Shown here: positions 44,904 to 57,209 of the stretch, piece after piece | How the letters are laid out: every line of letters begins with the position of its first letter | How positions within the stretch are numbered: position 1 is the first letter of the stretch | NCBI GenBank assembly: GCA_023313575.1 | Contig: JAJTTP010000003.1 | Coordinates: forward strand, 2,852,001-2,916,000 | Length of the DNA: 64,000 nucleotides | Reading direction: 5' to 3' | Origin: Eutypella sp. D-1 | Taxonomy: Eukaryota; Ascomycota; Sordariomycetes; Xylariales; Diatrypaceae | Program-made: the position numbers and the translations under genes | Notes under the pieces: model-generated | Told to the model about the DNA's origin: nothing | Seen by the model: only the letters and a program-made list of their open reading frames with translations | The model's database searches: none

Positions 44904-46615
44904 ATTATCCAGTGTATACTGGGGTTTGATCGATGTGAGAGCGATAAGAGGGTAGTGACAGACCGCGAACGCGCGAGGTCTCTTGAACAGGTAGGTACGG
45001 CCATGCTGCTGGAAGAAGTCGCAACAGCGGCGGACATGTTCGCTCTTTTATCTGCAACTACCTCCCCAGACACCTACCTCATAAAGTCTAAGCGCCCAGC
45101 TACATAATAGCTCTACATGGCCGCATCTTCTGGGCAGCTGGCCAGAATGCACCGCTCGCTCTCCCACCAGTCGATTCAGTGGGACTCCCAATGACCTGGG
45201 GTTGCAACGGCATTTGCAAATGCGACATTCCCTGCCATGATAGGAATCTGGGCGCTGCAGGACTAAACGCCCTGGGGTAGTATTCGAAAGCAAGGTACGA
45301 AGCGAGCGCCATTGGTCGCTTGTGCTGCTGTGTTCGCATTGGCGAGAAAGGTGCCTGTTGATCTCCCGAGCTTAGATTAATGCCCCCTACACTGCGAGAT
45401 ATCGGAGTGCGACACATGCTTCCGGTTTCGAGCCCAGAAGTTAAATGAGCCAGGTTCTACGTAGAGCAAGGGTGTACAACTGTACGGATATAGAGAGCAA
45501 GGGGAGACTGTAGTTCGTGATCAGAAATACTACGTAGGTCTGCAAAGCCCCCATATTTGCTTGCTTGGCCTGCTTGGCTATAAGAGACTTGGCGTTCGGT
45601 GGGGACGAATGGATGAGGAGGAGGTCACAGGCCTCACAATTGCTAAGTAGCATGAATGCGAAGAGAACTGGGTTAGAATTTGGGGGTCACATGGTCACCG
45701 TTGAGGGGCATAGTCTGATGAAGCAGTGTGTTATACTGTTGTTGAAGATATTGGTGCTCTTCGTTCTTCGAAACACGGTAACGGACATATCATCAGGTAG
45801 CTGTCGTAGAAAGGGGGTCCTTTCCATAGCAGCATACTATAGCAGTAAGTATCTTGAATGCTACTACAGAGGTAAGATCGTCGAAAAGGGGACCTTCGGA
45901 CATTCTACATAATGAGCTACTGACAAGACTTTCCATGTACTAGAGAGGTCAACATTAGCGAAAGATCTTGAGAATATAAAAATACCTTATGCTTAAGTGA
46001 CACCTGGGGACTTGTAGATGTGAGATGTGGCCTTACTTAAAGCAAGTAGAATGCATTCCCATAGCCCTCAAGGTGAATACATCCCTACCTAGGTAGGTAT
46101 CTAGGTACCTACCTACAGCCGAAAAGGGTATGAAAATAGAGTTCTGCCAATCAAAGGCTTCCAAAGTTGGACTATGAGGGCGGAGCAGGGATGGGAACCC
46201 CACTAAGATAAATGTTTAATAAACGTTAAACCCAACAGAGTTTTAAAGTTGTTGCCAAGCCCGAAAAAAAAGATGACATACGTAGTACCTAGTTAACTTG
46301 ACAGCTTGACACGCAGGCGCAGACACGCCTATGTAAGAGCTACCTACACTACCTAAGTAGGTAAAGGTTCACCACGATTTCTAGGACATAACCAACAACC
46401 TTCAACTATTGAATATTCAACTCCAATTGCCACCTGCCTTCATTATATTTTATTATTCTTTCTTTTTGAAAACCGTCTCACCTTCCTTTTTCAAGCTGTA
46501 CCATATTTTTTATAAAGCCCAGTTTTCTTTTTTCAAGTCTCGTGGTATTCTAGTCAACGGTAAAAATACCGATGGCGCCAGGTGGTTTTGGCATTTCTAA
46601 CCCATAGCTCCAATC
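44904..46615. promoter_or_regulatory. Divergent upstream region of GH76 and GPI13
   Basis: 1.7 kb holding two promoters. A strongly palindromic TAGGTA cluster sits at 46084-46115 and a related one near 46343-46362. ORF 45565-45912 (+) has no recognisable feature. The last 250 nt are T-rich, typical of a fungal 5' leader. Confidence 0.45.
46084..46115. repeat. TAGGTA palindromic cluster
   Basis: It consists of overlapping CTACCTAGGTAGG-type palindromes. The same words recur in spacers throughout this window. Confidence 0.8.
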
Positions 46616-49600
46616 ATGGCTTCTCGCAATGTGTCGAAGAAGACATCACAACCAGACTATAAGTCTATAGCCGCCGAATGGACTAAGGCGAAACGGAAAC
46701 TAGAGACTGAAAAGGCAACTGGTGCTTCTGAGACCGTGAACCCGACCGCAGCCGCCAATGAGGCTCGACGCGCTGCCCTCGAACATAAACGAAAAGAAGC
46801 CTTCGAACGACGTTGTTTCTGGACAGTCGGTTTTTGGATATGGCTATTGGGAATACATATCGTTGGGATAGTACTCTTCACAAGTGGCTTCCTGTTGACC
46901 CGCTTGGTCCTCGACGATCGATCTGAATGTGAGAACCCTCCGATAGAACCTCTGGTGGATTGGAACGGAAAGGGGACTGTCGAGGGTGGTTGCTGGCATC
47001 CCAAATCATTCGACAAAGTAGTTGTTGTCCTAATTGATGCCTTACGCTACGACTTCACCGTACCAGTTGACGAGGACCAGGCCGAGGTGTACCACAATGC
47101 GTTTCCCTTTCTGCACGAGACTTCGGCCCAGTCGCCGAACAATGCCTTCCTGCGGCCCTTCATCGCGGATCCCCCGACAGCCACACTTCAACGACTTAAG
47201 GGCCTAACTACCGGTACCTTGCCCACCTTCGTTGATCTGGGCTCTAATTTTGCTGGGAACACTATCGAGGAGGATAACCTGCTGTTGCAGTTCAAAGAGC
47301 TGGGGAAGCGCATCGTGCATTTGGGTGACGATACGTGGACCGCGTTATTCCCAGGCTATTTCCAGCCTAACATTAGTAAGGCGTACGACAGTTTAAACGT
47401 CTGGGACCTGCATACCGTAGACAACGGCGTGCTAGAGCATATCTTCCCATTGATGAAGCCCGACAGGTCGGGCGAATGGGACATTCTTATCGGCCACCTA
47501 CTTGGCGTTGATCATGCCGGCCATCGATATGGGCCTAATCATCCCGCGATGACGGCCAAACTCCAACAGATGAATACCTTCATCCAGGAACTTACGGAGA
47601 CTATTGATGACGACACCCTTCTCGTCGTTATGGGTGATCATGGAATGGATAGTAAAGGCGACCATGGCGGCGAGAGCGATGATGAGGTTGAGGCAGCGTT
47701 GTGGATGTACACGAAGAGGCCGTTCTTTGGCCGGACACAAGCCGAATTCAAGACCCCACCAGCAACAGCCAAGGTGCGCCCCGTGAACCAGATAGATCTG
47801 GTGCCCACATTGGCCCTCTTGCTTGGGATCCCCATTCCCTACAATAATCTGGGCCGGCCAATCGAAGAAGCTTTTGCTGGTACCAAGGGAGACGCTTGGA
47901 CCGATTTGGCCGCGGCCTCTGCTGTTACATCTGCCGGTATTCGACGGTACCAGGCGTCGTACTTCAAGGCGCGTGGCATCGAGCAGGATTCAAAGCCCGG
48001 CTCGCCCGAGGATCTTTGGGATAAGGCTGCAAACTTACTCGAAGGGGCTGCCACACGACAATGGAAGTCACTCTACGAAGTCTATTCTAGCTACCAAGAC
48101 GAGACCCTCAGAATCTGTAAGTCTCTATGGGCAAGGTTCGATGTTCCCAAGATGCTTCTTGGCATCACAGTCATGGCACTCGGCCTCCTGGTACTGCTTC
48201 TGTACGTCTCCAGGGACGAAGATGAAGACTTTGCCATTCTCGATAATGTCGAGCTTGACTTTGCCGAGAAAAGCTTGGAGCTACAAGGTACTGCCGCGGA
48301 CGCGAGCGTCCCATCCTACCAGACTTTGACCAAAGCCCTTCTTAAATCGGGTTTATGGGGCGCAGGCGCAGGGGCGATACTATCCTCTGCCGCTGTAATG
48401 CTTACAGCTTCCGATGACTGGTTATTGGCTGCTGCGACGACTGCCCTCACGAGTACGGTATCAGTCATTGTAGCGTTGTTTGGGGCCGAGAAGAGGATAG
48501 CCAATTTGCTCCCAACCACCTTCTGGGGTTGGCTATCCGTTCTATTTACCGTGAGCCAGTCTGTCGGCTTTGCGTCCAACTCGTACACTATCTGGGAAGA
48601 CTCGATCTCATTATTTTTCCTGTCAACCTTCGGTATTGCGGGCGCGATCGCTTCACTCCGCCTCCCCACGGTTGGGGAGCGAACACTCGGCATCTACCAC
48701 TCCATCCTGTTCGCCGTCCTCGGCCGAGTAGCCTCATTCTCTAAACTTTGCAGAGAGGAGCAGATGCCGTACTGCACCTCGACATATTACGCCTCAGCCA
48801 ACGCGACGACTTCCGCTCCTTGGCAGCTTGTGGTGCCGTTCCTTGTCTTTGCCATCCTGCCCCCCATCATCAAGTCTTACATGGCGGCGTCGAGATCATA
48901 CGAAGGCTTCGCGCCCCTGTGGGTCGGCTACGTTTTGCGGATCGGGCTATTCTTGACTGCCGCCTACTGGACGCTGGACGCGGCAGCCAACGGTAACTGG
49001 TTTCCGGGAATGCGCGAAGAGACGCTTAAGACGATCCAGGTCTTCGTGGCGCAGGTGGTCCTCGCCGTGACGCTGGTAGCCGGAGCCACGGCGTTCGCGT
49101 GGGCGCCGCCATGCGTGTCGATTTCGACGACGGCGTCGGGCACACGACGCGCGCAGGTAGCGGTGCTTGGGTACGGCAACGCGCACGGCGCGCGGTACCT
49201 GCTGCTGCCGCTCAACATCGCGGGGGCATGCATCCTGCTGTCGAAGCCGATGGGCGGCGGGGCGCTCGCGCTGATGCTCTGGCAGGTGCTCTCGCTGGCG
49301 GAGGTGCTGGATGCCAACGGGATTGCGGCGGAGAGCGTGGGGCCCGTGGCGCTGGCGCTGCTGGGCAACTTCCACTTCTTCAAGACGGGCCACCAGGCCG
49401 CGCTATCCTCGATCCAGTGGGACAGCGCCTTCGTCCCGCTTATGACCATCCGGTACCCGTGGAGCCCGCTGCTGGTGGCGCTCAACACGTTCGCGGGCCA
49501 GGTGGTCGCGTGCGCGTCGGCGCCGCTGCTGGCGCTCTGGAAGACGGGACCCCGCCGCAAGGGCGTCGTCGAGTCCGCGTCCCGCGCCCTCGCCGCCCTC

Positions 49601-49810
49601 GTCGCCTTCCACGCCGCCCAGAGCCTTGCCACCATGGCCTGGGCCGGCCACCTCCGCCGCCATCTCATGCTCTACCGCGTCTTCTGCCCCCGCTACATGA
49701 CCGCCGCCGCCGTCCTCCTCGTCGTCGACATCGTCGCCATTGCCGTCGCCCTCCTCGGCGTCCGTACTAATGGCCTCGCTATCGCCGACGTCTTCGGCTT
49801 CGCGGATTAG
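46616..49810 (+). CDS. GPI13: GPI ethanolamine phosphate transferase 3 (PIG-O/Gpi13)
   Basis: An intronless gene of 1064 aa. A basic, lysine-rich N-terminal extension precedes the first membrane helix (about 68-94). The lumenal alkaline-phosphatase-like catalytic domain follows: VVVVLIDALRYDF (135-147, metal Asp141), TATLQRLKGLTTGTLPTF with the likely nucleophilic Thr, GHLLGVDHAGHRYGPNH and VMGDHGMDSKGDHGG. Then come about 12 membrane segments over the last 550 residues. WISP-like LLGIPIPYNNLG is also typical of the family. It adds ethanolamine phosphate to the third mannose of GPI in the endoplasmic reticulum, the group later joined to proteins. The second half is very GC-rich at third positions compared with the first. 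Confidence 0.94.
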   Translation: MASRNVSKKTSQPDYKSIAAEWTKAKRKLETEKATGASETVNPTAAANEARRAALEHKRKEAFERRCFWTVGFWIWLLGIHIVGIVLFTSGFLLTRLVLDDRSECENPPIEPLVDWNGKGTVEGGCWHPKSFDKVVVVLIDALRYDFTVPVDEDQAEVYHNAFPFLHETSAQSPNNAFLRPFIADPPTATLQRLKGLTTGTLPTFVDLGSNFAGNTIEEDNLLLQFKELGKRIVHLGDDTWTALFPGYFQPNISKAYDSLNVWDLHTVDNGVLEHIFPLMKPDRSGEWDILIGHLLGVDHAGHRYGPNHPAMTAKLQQMNTFIQELTETIDDDTLLVVMGDHGMDSKGDHGGESDDEVEAALWMYTKRPFFGRTQAEFKTPPATAKVRPVNQIDLVPTLALLLGIPIPYNNLGRPIEEAFAGTKGDAWTDLAAASAVTSAGIRRYQASYFKARGIEQDSKPGSPEDLWDKAANLLEGAATRQWKSLYEVYSSYQDETLRICKSLWARFDVPKMLLGITVMALGLLVLLLYVSRDEDEDFAILDNVELDFAEKSLELQGTAADASVPSYQTLTKALLKSGLWGAGAGAILSSAAVMLTASDDWLLAAATTALTSTVSVIVALFGAEKRIANLLPTTFWGWLSVLFTVSQSVGFASNSYTIWEDSISLFFLSTFGIAGAIASLRLPTVGERTLGIYHSILFAVLGRVASFSKLCREEQMPYCTSTYYASANATTSAPWQLVVPFLVFAILPPIIKSYMAASRSYEGFAPLWVGYVLRIGLFLTAAYWTLDAAANGNWFPGMREETLKTIQVFVAQVVLAVTLVAGATAFAWAPPCVSISTTASGTRRAQVAVLGYGNAHGARYLLLPLNIAGACILLSKPMGGGALALMLWQVLSLAEVLDANGIAAESVGPVALALLGNFHFFKTGHQAALSSIQWDSAFVPLMTIRYPWSPLLVALNTFAGQVVACASAPLLALWKTGPRRKGVVESASRALAALVAFHAAQSLATMAWAGHLRRHLMLYRVFCPRYMTAAAVLLVVDIVAIAVALLGVRTNGLAIADVFGFAD

Positions 49811-50222
49811 GACTAGAGTTAAGAGGAGCCAGGCGGGACATACGAAAACCACGCCGGCGTACATGCATGCACATACTTTGAAATAAAAGGGGGAATCATG
49901 GGAATGTAATCATAGGCTCCTTAGAGATGAGCTGAGAAAAAGTGGTTTTAGAATTATAAGCCTAACTGATGTTGTCTCATGTACGATGATGTCTTGAGAG
50001 CCGTCACATGATTATTTGCATACGTATACCTCAGGGTGGATTGTAAAAGTTCTATAAAAATAATTTCAATACCGTTTACTCTGAACACCTCTAACTTCCA
50101 TGATCTAAATGGGAAACAAATAAGAACGCAACCTACCCGCCCACGAGCCCCCCTGCATATGCTCCACCCCAAGCCTTTCGGACCAATTCAGTATCGCGAC
50201 TACCGGGGACTTAACCTAGTCT
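49811..50222. other. Convergent 3' spacer
   Basis: 412 nt between the GPI13 and DUF3176 stops. AT-rich, no gene. Confidence 0.5.
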
Positions 50223-52747
50223 CTACCAGTATGCATGGCCTTGCGATCTATATGAATCATCTCGGCTCAGATGCCCGGACGCCACCATCGGGTTTCCCTG
50301 GTCGTTTTGTAACGATGGGTCTACTCTGGGAGGTAGCGAAGCCCCGTCCCCATCACCGTAGTCGGTGCTCGACGGGTCCGGTATAACCTCCGGGACGTAA
50401 AGGGGTATTTCATCGAAGCCTTCATCGGTATCCTCATCAAAATCCTGATGGGCATCCTCCTCATCATTCTCGTTAGCCGATTTCACGGCCTTCAGACACG
50501 GCTTGCCATCCTCGCGCTCCAGCCGCACAATGGTGTCCTTGGCCGCCTCGCGCAGCAGTACCCCATGGCTACCGTCTTGAGTTGTCGCGGCCGCCGACCT
50601 CAATTTCGTCCTAGTCTCCCGGTCTAGCGCGTAGAGCACCGCGGGGATTATGTCGGTCTTCCAGGGCGGCAGGCCCAGCCGCCTCGTCTCAAATATCGTG
50701 AAGAGTATGAAGGCGCATCCCGCCACAATGGTTGCGAGAGGGAGCGCCAGGTATCCCCAGTTCACGCGAATGCGTACAACATAGATCTGGCCTACGCCTC
50801 CGGGGACCATCTCGTTTGACTGGTCGCGTATCCAGTTCGTGAGGCTGCGAGCGGCTCTTTCGAATGTGACGCTAAGGTTCGTGCTCTCGGCGAGCGCCTG
50901 TGCGACAGGAGGCGCACAGTCTACAAACTTGTTCGGCCAAACAATCGGCTCTCCAAGACAAAAGAACTCTTTCCAAAGATAGCTCATCATGCTGCCGATG
51001 GTGTTATAGGTTATGTTGAATGAGAGGTAGTCGGGAGAGTTACCCTGTGGTGAAGGGAGGCCGTACTTCTTTGCCTCTTCGGTAGACATCCATAGTTCGA
51101 GGTCGGTATATAGGATATCCACATCCTCAACCCATAATGTTTGATTATAGGACGCCTCAAACGCAGCTATCTCTTCCGCTGTGCTGATTGTTTCGTTAAG
51201 CCTCGGCTTGTGCGAGTCGTTGTTTTTGTGCGCCCGGGAACCGGCGAGTCGTTCATCGAGAACCCCATTGCTTACTGAAGCTTCGTATACATTGGCGCAG
51301 AACCACAGGCCACATTCCATGGCTGTGACGTTTGTTTCATTCCAAAACGTTAGGCCGTTTATATAGGAGTCATCCGCGCTTATGATACCGGCCACTGCTG
51401 TGATGGTATTGTGATTCTTGAAGGACAGGGTTTTACCCGGTTGAGTCATAACTACCGCCGACATAGATGCATCAGGTGTTATATCAAAAGGGTCTGAATC
51501 TTGACTTTCTGCCCTTTTGGATTTGATATTTGATAAGTTGGCGTATGGCAGTGAATGTATAAGCCAAGGGCCCGAGAAAGATAACATGGGCATTGTAACA
51601 CTACCCAAATCATCCCCTTCAACCACTTGGCTATTGAGTTGATCAGTGACATCATTACAAGCGCTGCATATCGCTATCGAAGCGAAAGGTGGCCAGGTAC
51701 AATTGCCGGTCGGACATAGAAAGGAGGGGGTAGCTGAGTCGGTTGATAACGACCTGTTGTAGAATCCACCGTAAATAGCAGAAACCATGCCGAGGTCCAA
51801 TTCGGTTATGAAACCTCCCGAACGTACTGTCTCATTATCCGGTAATGGGATAATGCCAACCCCAGATGCACCATCTCTAGCATATAAGCCGGTATCGAGA
51901 CGCGTCGATTGGCTGAGGAATAGACCAGGTGGATTCGTGAGACGCTCCATCTCGCCATCATAGTATATGATGGACTGTAAGAATGGTTCAAAACCAAGGA
52001 GGAGGATAGTGATTAAAGCTCCGGTCACCGCCCAATTCCTAAAGTTGTTGTTCATTAGCTGTGTCCAATCTCATGAGAGACGCTTTTATACCTCAGCCTG
52101 AGCCAGATCAAAAGTTGAAGACTTCCCCATGGGCCTCGACTAGCATCTTCGAATATCCGAAACCCAACTATACTACTAGGCTTTCGAAAGAAATTCCACT
52201 TGCCCTGCCCTAGGCAGGAGCCAATAGCAAATCCGAGAGACACTCGAGAAATGGCTCCTAGGATCGATATCACGGCGTTAAACGATATAATAAACGTATA
52301 TTCGGATAAGGCGATTCCATTTGTGCAGGCTAGGAGGACGACGATTGCAGTAACTGCGGCGAGGTTCAGAACAACAGCGGAGATCTCGAGAAACCAACTA
52401 TGCTGGAGACTAGTTATCTTTCTCAGCCCTGGTTTGCGAGTGTTCCGCAATGAGTCGATATAATTATATCGTGGCGGCACTGATGACGTCGCAGTCTTAG
52501 TTTGACCGTCTGTGGCATTGGGTAGGTGGTGATTTGGGCTTGGAATAGATGCTAGATGCGCAGTAGACGGTCTTCGCTCATCGATGCCGTGCGAAGTAGG
52601 AACAGGTGAAGGATTTTGGTCGTCCATTGGGCTCGTCTGGCCGGTCGGGTTCATGGTATGTGTATAGAAGTTATTCGCATCATGCAGACCCGTTTCGCCA
52701 TAATCATCAGTGTGAAGTTGATTCCCAAGAGGGGGGGTTGTCTCCAT
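50223..52747 (-). CDS. DUF3176 membrane protein
   Basis: Two exons, read 52747-52092 and 52038-50223, give 823 aa. The 53-nt intron (GTATAA donor, TTTAG acceptor) joins LLIWLRL to RNWAVTGALITI; without it the gene looks like two overlapping ORFs. The N-terminus is Pro/Ser/Thr-rich and disordered. Two membrane segments (WFLEISAVVLNLAAVTAIVV and the FISFNAVISILGAISRV region), the DUF3176 signature DASRGPWGSLQLL, and a third helix (VTGALITILLLGFEPFLQS) follow. A large extracytosolic domain has about ten Asn sequons and the Cys cluster CPTGNCTWPPFASIAICSAC. A last helix (LALPLATIVAGCAFILFTIF) precedes an acidic cytosolic tail. The family is fungal and uncharacterised; the ectodomain suggests a surface or wall role. 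Confidence 0.9.
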
Positions 52748-55700
52748 CTTGACAAATTCTTCACGAGACTATTCTGAGTTCTATAAGTTTCATGGACAGG
52801 ATGTTGGCGCTTCGCTGGATATTGTACACATTATTAAAGTTAAAACCTTAGTGGGCTGGGTTTTGCTCGAAGACTGAGCCCGGAAGTGCCGAGATATCAA
52901 GTCCATCTTGTGTATACTGAGCCCAGTTTGTGTCCAGGCGAAGTGCAACTTTCGTGTGATGCATTGATGTCATATGTAATTGGACTCGGAAAATGTGGTT
53001 GTACGATGCTATATACAGCGGTGAGTGTACGATGATAACTGCTTGATCAGCATCTGATTGGAAGCCTCGCCATCTTCGTACTTGTAAGTTAGGCATTCTG
53101 AGTACTACGTAGGACTCGGCTTACGCATCTACCACCATATCGTTCTCCTACCCGTGAAAGCAAAAAGTAAAGATAGGCTTCATTGACTACCTCTGGCTAT
53201 AATCAGCAGCGACTACATGGAGTGCGCCTTAAAGGGCCGACTCGGTGAAGCCTGTGTTTCATTCCTACTAACGGGCGATAGACCAATCAGTCCTCAACAG
53301 ATACGCCTGGAGATGTAGACCCCAATTACCAAGAGATAGGATCAATGCGAAGCTGTGTTGAAGTCGCACCTCATTCGCCTCCGAAGAGCTCTCTTTGGCT
53401 ACATCGCTATGCCATAACATACGTTGGGAGTGGGCTAGGGAGCTAAGCAGTACAGTGAGCAAATATGAAGTGTTCAGGCACCGGCAACCCATCTCTATCT
53501 ATACCCACATCGTTGCTCCCAATCCATGTCTACATATACATAGTAGCAGGTGGTAAGGCAGGAGCGGAAATATATTGCTCCGGGGAAATTGTATAATAAC
53601 CAAAATCAATGACCCTTGATTGTGTACAGACCTAGATGACAGCCACGACGTCTCGGAAAGAATAGTCTGGGACGGAAGGAGATTTTCCCCTTATCTTATG
53701 CGGACCGACATTACGTTCAAGTCATGTTTAGTTGCTTAACCCGATTTCCTGGTTTTAAGTGGTTAAAGCAAGGTATGCAGCATCATGGGATTTAAGCATG
53801 CGCTTGCGCTGCCTTGGCTGCACAGCCTCTGTGAAAAAAGCCCCGAAAAAGCTGTAATCTCCACGATCCGTGTGATCTAGATGCTGATTGGGTCCCGGAT
53901 AGTCTAATCGCTAGGTAGTTAGCGGCCGACCCCTAACTAAATGATACCTATCGGTTCGTCTACCTACTAATTACCCTGGCCAACATGGTAAACCTGGCCA
54001 ACCAACTCCTGAAGAATAACATATCAATGCCATATAGCATTCTTCCTGACTGCAAGGAACGATATTCAATCTTATGTCTGGACAAATAGATCGTCGTTCT
54101 TCTACTCCGTACAGAGCCTCAAATTAAACAATTCAAAGAATTCACCAATGATTAGCTGTTTATCTATCGGCCGAATGATGTATCAGAGAAGCCGTTTCTG
54201 GGCACACAGATATAGGTAAGGTATCCTATATCACCACTTCACACCTGAACAGACGATCCATGCCAAGACGGACTTCACTGTAGATCTGGGACTATATACA
54301 CTAGAACATCATGCCATTTTTAGTCCTCTTAGGGCTTAACTACCTGAATCCAGCTGCACTTGTTTGCATCAGATACCGGTTTGTATATGCCGTGCAGCAC
54401 CAGCAGCGCGAACCTTTCCCTTTCCCTCTCTTAAATCGGCGCCAAACGAGGTTCCATAGACATCGACTTTAGATGGGGTTAGCCAAGCTCTTATGACAGC
54501 CTGTTTAGCGTCCCTAGCTCCGAGACGCTCGCTGTTATGGAAAAATCAGGCGAACCGGATTTCCACCTTTGTCTTACCGTCGTCCTTATTCCGTAGGTAA
54601 GAGCTGGACTCGCCATCCCTATCCTCGAATTGTGACGAGGCTTCTATTGTACCGACATATTGCGCAGCTCCTGTCTTTCAGGACGTTCGCTCGAAGCTGC
54701 CAAGTTGGTTGCTTGGGTTTACACAACAGTAGGGCTCTAAACAAGTATATCTGTGGGAAGAAGCAAGGAAACCACTTCAACCCCCGGTCAGGTTTGGCAT
54801 CCGATCGATCTATGAAGTACGCAACTCGCTAACCCATGCGAACGTTGCGAGCGGCTGGCCCAGCGCCCCCGATTGGGAATACCCCCAGTCAATATTATCC
54901 CCACCGCATTTCATTACGACCCTATAATGCTCGGCTTTTAATGCGTTCTAGCCCTTTCGCGCGCCGCCGGTACGCTCAATGTGACAAGGTATTAGCCAGG
55001 TAGTGGAATATCCTACTGACTGGCGCCGAATGCCACCGCTCCGAAGATGGGGTCGACGGTTGAGGGCCGATGCCACTTCCAAGTACTACCTTCAGGACGA
55101 TACGAATAGGATGTAGACTAGGAGACTGCATTTAGGGCGAAGTGCAAGAGCTGACATGTTCATAAACGATGTGACTCCCGTAGAGCCCCATTTCTGATAA
55201 TTGCTCACTTGGGTCGACCTTTCCACTGTCCAAAGTCATTCGTTTGATTTACTACCTCCTATCCCTTGGACTTGGTCAGGTCCTCTCATGTCTAGTGCCT
55301 GTGCCGTTTTGGTGTCTCGACGTCGCCCAGCTCCCTGCGTCCTGCTACATATAACGACTGAGGAGATGTATCAGTCCGATCATCCCTTCGCACACGACAT
55401 CAAGACATCTTGAGTACCCTCCGCCTTATATCAGTCCCGGTATATCGCCCAACTGATCCCCTCTGGACCGTATCGCCGCACCTCTTGAAGGAGTAAACCT
55501 TTGTCTTCTCGATAGCACCTATATCGCTAACGCAGCCATCATTGGGCGGGGACGCTTTCCGCCACGGGGTACATTACATTTATCCGCCGAACCGTATGTG
55601 TTGGATTGGGCCGCGTATACCGACAGTTGTCTGCTACTCCCTTGCCGTTGCAGCTGCAGGTGCGAATGCAGATGCAGGTGATTTGACATATAAGAAAATT

Positions 55701-56056
55701 TAAAAAAAGCAGCCTCGGTCGCCTAGCCGCATACATAAATAAGGAACGAGAGACATCAGATAGAAACAAAGCACCACACTATCTTTCAATCTTCCATGGT
55801 TATGGTCGTCCTACTAAACTAGATTGGATACATGCTACCCGTATTCCGCGGTCTCGGTGCGGTGCAACAAACCGCAACAAATCGGAATCCAGACTACATC
55901 GAGAAGTGATGTTCAGCGTTGCGCAGATCGGGTACCCACCGCGACAAAATGGAGATTCGGTCCAGTAAATGTTCGTCATTCCAGTGGATTCGGCGGTGCG
56001 CGCAGGGCTGTCGTGGACCACCCGGCCCTGTCGTTTCACTTAGTCACCGCCCTAGG
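52748..56056. other. 3.3-kb spacer with no supported gene
   Basis: It holds the DUF3176 promoter (left) and the promoter of the GPI-anchored protein (right). Short ORFs (52848-53096, 54569-54832, 55201-55413, 55539-55769) show no domains, no splice logic and no codon bias. A weak LTR or transposon relic cannot be excluded but I see no terminal repeats. Confidence 0.45.
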
Positions 56057-57209
56057 ATGTTTCCAGCAATGATTTTCGTCCTCTTGTCTTGTCTACTCTC
56101 CCTCACCACCGCCGCCACTATCCTTCCTCTCGAAAATAATAGTAATAATAATAACAACTCCCCTCTCCCGCCACCCGAGACATTGCTGGTCGACACACGG
56201 ATACCCGTCTTCGTCGGAGGTCACTGGCAGATCATGTCAGAAGACGAACATCGCTCACGAGACCTTAAGAACAAGGTAGTACGGCGGGCCGGCGACGACG
56301 ACAACGACCGCGACGATGATGCAGCCACTTCAACCTTCGAGCTCCCAGTCAAGACGAGCGCCGCCGCGGAACCCCTCCCGAGTCCCTTCGACGGCGCGCT
56401 GGCCGCCAACTTTTCTGCGGACAACGATGGTGCCTGCCCAAATTTCATAAACCAGTTTCTGGCTGATCCCAAATTCAAGGACTGCTACCCCTTTTCGCTT
56501 CTTCTGCAGGTAAGTTTACTACTCCGCTTTCCACTGTCACCCTAATGCATTCCTCGACAAAAGAGCTGACAATCGATTACGCGAAAAGAGCTCTCACTCG
56601 CTATTCACTTCGATGCAATCACTCGTCAGCATAACGCGGGTACTGGACAAGACCTGCAGACCCGAGCCCGACGTCGAGACCTGCAGCAAGTACCTCGAGG
56701 GCCTAGCAGACGAGCTCATCTCACAGCAGTATTGCATGGAGGACTATCAGCAACAAAATTCGGTCGTGGTGCAGGCGTACGTGGGGATGCGAGCGTACAA
56801 GACGGTACACGATGCCGTGTGCCTGACAGACCCGAGCGAGGAGACGGAGCAGTACTGCTTCGCGAGCGCCGCTACGGACCTCACGACCGCCTCCAACGTC
56901 TACATGTACTACCTGCCTCTCAATTCGAGTTATCCGCCCCGCGCGACCCCGTCGTGCAACTCGTGCACGAACGCGACCATGGCCGTGTTCCAGGCAGCGA
57001 CGTCCGATCGCACCAGCGCCATCGCATCGACTTATGGCGGTGCCGCGGCCAAGATCAACGAGGTCTGCGGTAATGACTTCGTCAACGCGACGCTCGCAGC
57101 CGCCGTCGAGGAAAACAGCTCTACCGCCACTATGGGCCACATGCCCACGTCTTCGGCTCTGTTACTACTGCTGCCACTCATAACGACAGTCTACCAATGG
57201 CTATCGTGA
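56057..57209 (+). CDS. GPI-anchored surface protein (DUF7729-type)
   Basis: Two exons, 56057-56509 and 56589-57209, give 357 aa. The intron has a GTAAGT donor, a GCTGAC branch point and an AAAAG acceptor. It begins with a signal peptide (MFPAMIFVLLSCLLSLTTAA), then an Asn-rich low-complexity stretch and an acidic linker. The conserved region starts at CPNFINQFLADPKFKDCYPF and continues SLFTSMQSLVSITRVLDKTC, with about ten spaced Cys likely in disulphides. The C-terminus has a small-residue site and a hydrophobic tail (SSALLLLLPLITTVYQW), consistent with GPI attachment. The fungal family has no known function; a wall or plasma membrane location is inferred. A second Met at 56069 is an alternative start. 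Confidence 0.85.

Noticed and set aside
49099..49770. Plus-strand ORF of 223 aa inside GPI13
   Set aside because: An Arg/Gly/Pro-rich alternative frame of a very GC-rich coding region.
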